DNA from: Sarcocystis neurona
Lineage: Eukaryota; Apicomplexa; Conoidasida; Eucoccidiorida; Sarcocystidae
NCBI GenBank assembly: GCA_000727475.1
Contig: KL647321.1
Location: 1-64,000 of the forward strand
DNA length: 64,000 nt
Reading direction: 5' to 3'
Position 1 is the first letter of the stretch, and each line of letters begins with the position of its first letter. This document shows, in pieces, positions 60,577-64,000 of this stretch. The position numbers and the translations under genes were made by a program. The notes under the pieces are model-generated. The model did not search any database. It saw only the letters and a program-made list of their open reading frames with translations, and was not told where the DNA came from.

Positions 60577-61679
60577 TTGTTACCTTCCTCCGGTGGAAAC
60601 TGCCGGCTGCCCGCTTGTCGGTTGAGAGCGGATCAAAGAACATCTACGCAAGAAACACGTTTGAAGCCAGCGGATACTCATCGACCTTTCAACGTAAAAA
60701 GTCTATGTAGCATCATTGGTACTGTGGCGGAAGAGCATTCATTACCCGCATGTGCGCACCGTCACCTCATAGGTGGCGGAATGCATGCCGTAAAGCGTTC
60801 TTTTTAGGTAATAAGCGACTATACTTCCTGCGCACATATATCAGACTTTTGTAGAAGTCACTTTTAATACCAGTCTCAGTGTTCCCCTTTCTTATCGCTA
60901 TGTAGTGGGCGTGTCCGTCAATATATTTTTTTACGCTTGGCGCTTTACCATGTTATCCACGCTGTTCCACGCCATTCCCTAATCGTCTTCCCGCGCGGTC
61001 GTCCGCGGAAATTTTCGTCCATGTTGCATTCGTGCCACCGGTGTGTTTTCTTTCGTCTGTTCCTCATGTAGTATTTCCTTCTCCCGGTCCTTGTTCCTCT
61101 CCCGTCCACCTTCGTTCCTGCTTCTTCTTGCTCCTTTTCCGTGTTGCCGCGTCGGTTGTCGCGCTCCGGACTACTCGTTTCGTGATGTATGCTTCGCTGT
61201 CTTGGTGTGCTTTTTCTTCAACTGTGGTCCTGCGCCCCTCCTGTACGGTAAAAGTTTAAATTTATCGGTGTCACCAGTGCGGCGAGGTAAACGGTACAAT
61301 CTTCGAAGTGACAAAACAGTATCTTTGCGTTTCCACCCCTGTGTTGCCTTTGCATTTGCGGTAATCAACTCGACCGTCAGCGCCTGTTTCTTGGTGCTTT
61401 TAAGTTTTCCCATTTCCTCTACCTCGTTCAACTGGCCAGTAACTCAGTCTCCGCGCTCTTTTACGTCCCCTTTTCTGACAGCAGCTGCTCGTTTCTCCTC
61501 TCGTGCCCTCGATAGTGTACACGGAAGCGTATGCCAATCCCAGCGTTCTCCCCGTTGTTTTCTTCTACATTTTACTGATGTCGTTTTGTTGTCCCCCTGT
61601 TTCGTCTTTTCTCGTATATGTATGTATAGAGTTCTGTATCCCTGTGATCAATAATCTGTAGATACTCTATAGTATCTAC

Positions 61680-61702
61680 ATATATATATGTATATATATA
61701 TG
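61680..61702. repeat. TA-rich microsatellite with TATG interruptions
   Basis: TATATATATG followed by TATATATATATG, in non-coding DNA upstream of the Rpt4 start. Confidence 0.85.
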
Positions 61703-62563
61703 TCTGTATGTCGATCCCAACTGTCGTCTCAACCCTGGTGTGATCCACTTTTATAACACATTCTTTCCTGTCCGTGCATGTGCTTCAATATCGTCTTTGC
61801 CCAATATAGCCTGACGAGCCACGCATATACAGCCATGTATATGACTCGTCATAGATACTGTCTACGTCTGTCTTGCTCTGTGGCACGTGCGCTTCCTTTT
61901 CTTTATCAGCTCCACCTTCAAGGCGAGGTAGCATCTGTACCACACACTATCACAAGACGCAGATTATGACTACCCACATTTACAGACGCACGTGTATGTC
62001 TGCCTCTTTCCATCTTTAGGTGAATTTTGGCGTTTTTCAGATCTTCTCGTGAATTCTTTGACGGAGAGCAGTTGTGACCCAAGACGCCTTGTTGTAGCCG
62101 TTGCCTCCTCTTTCTGTGGAACGAGCTTCCACAGATCATCTTCAACTTGTCGGACGGCTGTGTGGATGGCTGTGTGGATGAAAACAACGGTCCGCACGAT
62201 CTTTCTCAGAACGCGTACGCGACATTTCGTTCCTCTTTTCTAGGCAAAGGAACTCTGACAGGCGAGGTTTAACGGATGCAGCATGTTTTCCGCCAGCAAC
62301 AACGGTGCACAAATAGCGAAATTGGCCCGTGCGTCGTATCTGGCATGGCTTGCGCCTTGCGCTTAGGACTCAACGCCTGGTTTGTCGTGTGCTTCCGCAT
62401 CTTCTCCTAGCAATAGCAACAACAGCAACAGTGCAAGGTAGCTTTCCCTTCTGTTCGGCGTCACATTGCCCACCGACTGAAGTACTCGACTTCGCTTTTC
62501 AGCAGCAGCAGAAGCCACCGGGGCGGCACCAGTCCATCTCCTGCAGCTGCGGAGCCCCAAAGG

Positions 62564-62705
62564 ATGACGTCGAGCCAGCAGGCTGCTACTGCAGGTGGCG
62601 CACCGGCGGCAGCCGCAGGAAACGATGAGGAGCGGTCGCGGGCGCTGCGGGCGTATATCGCCAAAGTTAAAGAGCACCGAGAGTGCGAGGCAAAAGTCAA
62701 GAAAT
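62564..62705 (+). CDS. RPT4: 26S proteasome regulatory ATPase Rpt4 (PSMC6-type), first exon only
   Basis: Rpt4 is one of the six AAA ATPases of the 19S base that unfold substrates for the 20S proteasome. ATG 62564, in the context AGGATGA, opens a short Ala/Gln-rich lead. RALRAYIAKVKEHRECEAKV then follows at residues 27-46, matching the N-terminal coiled-coil helix of Rpt4 (family pattern ALxxYxxKxxEHxExxxRxK). The exon ends at a GTGAGA donor at 62706 in phase 1. The OB and AAA domains (Walker A, Walker B) are not visible in the remaining 1.3 kb of plus strand, so the next exon is either beyond the window or the intron is long. The call rests on one helix. Confidence 0.6.
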
Positions 62706-62821
62706 GTGAGAAATAGGAACAACTCCATTAGCTACACATACGTACACGTACATGTCTTGCATGTGTGGAACCATATAAATATATGGGCACACCTACAGGT
62801 AGGAGCATAGGTACAACAGTG

Positions 62822-63298
62822 TCAGCACACACGTCTACACTTGTATATGCACACGTGTACATTTACGTTTATCCGTATATGTATATATGCCCGTGTGTAC
62901 GTGCGCGTAGTAACTGGTGAAAGGGCCTCGGATGTAGGGGCCGGCTGCCGGAAAAACGGGTTTGTGCGCGACCCAGATGCAGTCGAGTCGAAGAAGTAGC
63001 AATCCACAACACCCGCGGTGCGTGGGTTGTCACCACTGCACGTCCACACGGCGATGAAGCAGCTGTTGGATACTTGGCTGAGGTTGGACGTCACCACTGC
63101 GAACGGGCTGCGCAGAGGGTCGCCGCGTGGCGCAGGTGCTGTTAACGTATAGGTGACGCAGGGAAATATATGCGACGCTTCCGGAGGACTGGGGCTGCTT
63201 CCACTGTCGTTCGTTGCAGATCCTTCCGCCGGTGCTGCTCTCCCGTTGTGCGCTGTTTCCGACTGCTGCGGCTGCTGCTCTAGTGCCGGGGCTGCGCG
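62822..63298 (-). CDS. Possible exon of a minus-strand hypothetical protein
   Basis: The frame is open from just below an in-frame TGA (63301-63299) down to 62822. Its middle has varied, beta-rich looking sequence with several Cys and Trp (FIAVWTCSGDNPRTAGVVDC, then YFFDSTASGSRTNPFFRQ). It is preceded by a Gln/Ser/Pro linker and followed by microsatellite-encoded sequence, so a donor probably lies near 62905. Possible acceptors lie just after the TGA. The family is not recognised. It would sit antisense inside the presumed Rpt4 intron. Confidence 0.35.
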   Translation of the reverse strand, partial: RAAPALEQQPQQSETAHNGRAAPAEGSATNDSGSSPSPPEASHIFPCVTYTLTAPAPRGDPLRSPFAVVTSNLSQVSNSCFIAVWTCSGDNPRTAGVVDCYFFDSTASGSRTNPFFRQPAPTSEALSPVTTRTYTRAYIHIRINVNVHVCIYKCRRVC

Positions 63299-63301
63299 TC
63301 A

Positions 63302-64000
63302 CTGCTGACGCTGTCCTGACCTGTCAAGGCGCGTGCTGCTCTTTTGCTGCACTGCCTGTGTGCACCAGCGTTGCTGCTTCTGCTGCCGACTGGCGTGGAC
63401 GCCGCCCGGGTTCTCTCGGTGCTGTTGCTGATTCAGCTAGCATGCTTCCGGAAGCTGTTGCCGATTCTGTTGCCGCTGCGCCTCGCAGTGTTTTTGACGG
63501 CTAGAGCGCCGCTTGTTTCGTGTCGCTGCCGCTGCAGCTTTGTGCGTCCCGCTCCGCGCGACGGCTCCCCTTTTTGTAGTACCTTCTTCTAAACAGCCAC
63601 GGCTGACTCCTGTGTTGCTACTGCCGACTTGGGACTGGCCGCTTTGCTGCTGCTGCTGCTACTCCGCGGCACGCCACGACAGCTCAACGGGTGATTTAGT
63701 GTACGCCGCTGCAGCCGCCGCTGCTCTGTGTGCGCAGTGGTGGTGGCGTGGCGAGTCTAATTCCTGGCTGGGGCCTTGCCGCTGGCATGCGTGCTCTTTT
63801 TCTATGTGTTTTTCTTTACTCTTGCTGTTGTGCACCTGCTGCTGCTGCTGCCCGCTTGAAGTGATGCTTGTACGCCGCTTGGCTGGTGCTCCAGCGAAAC
63901 GCGTGCTGGGTCGCCGCGGGTGCTGTTCCGGAGTATACAGCGCAGTATTTGTGCTGCGAGTACGAGGGCTGTTGCATGCAGTGCGTGATGAGGTGAAGAA
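63302..64000. other. CTG/CAG-rich window end
   Basis: GC-rich with CTG runs (63646-63660, 63836-63850). Frames on both strands are open for 60-100 codons (for example 63214-63504 +, and a minus frame with LAESATAPREP), mostly Ala, Ser, Gln and Leu. Coding is possible on the minus strand as an extension of the exon below 63298, but an in-frame TGA separates the two. Confidence 0.3.

Larger units (their letters stand above)
59650..62563. other. Intergenic region upstream of Rpt4, simple-sequence and pyrimidine-rich
   Basis: It contains TA microsatellites near 60546 and 61680 and a strongly T/C-rich stretch on the plus strand (about 61020-61620), which by itself creates a spurious 203-codon ORF. 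A minus frame near 61970-62197 (QVEDDLWKLVPQKEEATATT) is protein-like but isolated. Confidence 0.35.

Noticed and set aside
61043..61654. 203-codon plus-strand ORF rich in Ser, Phe, Leu and Cys
   Set aside because: It results from a strongly pyrimidine-rich stretch that avoids stops; no domain, no splice context.
1..64000. CRISPR arrays, insertion sequences, bacterial operons
   Set aside because: No direct-repeat/spacer arrays, transposase ORFs or ribosome-binding-site operons; splice sites show a eukaryotic genome.

Overview
The window looks like nuclear DNA of a coccidian apicomplexan, most likely an eimeriid such as Cyclospora or Eimeria. The genes are split by introns of about 0.1 to 2 kb with GT..AG borders. 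Base composition looks roughly balanced. CAG/CTG triplet runs and poly-Q/poly-A coding stretches become common after about 43.9 kb. The recognisable proteins are eukaryotic housekeeping proteins, with no bacterial operons and no IS elements. The genus is an inference from style and cannot be proved without a search.

Layout. 0.5-7.3 kb (+): COX15 (heme A synthase), with seven exons chained by matching splice phases and one less certain 5' exon. 9.2-11.8 kb (-): eIF3 subunit F in two exons. 15.5-21.9 kb (-) and 27.1-33.3 kb (+): a head-to-head pair of paralogues with identical three-exon structure. Each encodes an N-terminal signal or anchor, a roughly 400-residue shared region, a purple-acid-phosphatase-like metallophosphoesterase core with most metal ligands replaced, a long coiled coil and a second conserved C-terminal domain. 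34.4-34.9 kb (+): a small two-exon hypothetical gene. 35.6-38.3 kb (-): a Ser/Thr/Pro-rich protein with a hydrophobic leader. 38.3-43.9 kb has no supported gene but carries two perfect 12-bp inverted repeats and a 68-bp duplication.

43.9-64 kb is repeat-rich: CAG runs, TG/TA microsatellites, a 115-bp tandem repeat and many overlapping low-quality ORFs. Three signals stand out. The first is a V-ATPase subunit G core whose first exon is open for 568 codons upstream (low-complexity Q/H/S/A/G). The second is a hypothetical plus-strand gene near 59-59.6 kb with phase-compatible exons. The third is the first exon of the proteasomal ATPase Rpt4 at 62.56 kb, whose remaining exons were not found in the window.

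Functional picture: mitochondrial heme A synthesis, translation initiation, vacuolar acidification and proteasome function are ordinary housekeeping. The two degenerate phosphatase-coiled-coil paralogues are the part that looks undescribed. They may be membrane-anchored or secretory-pathway scaffolds rather than enzymes, for which apicomplexan GAP50 (a phosphatase-fold glideosome anchor) is a precedent.
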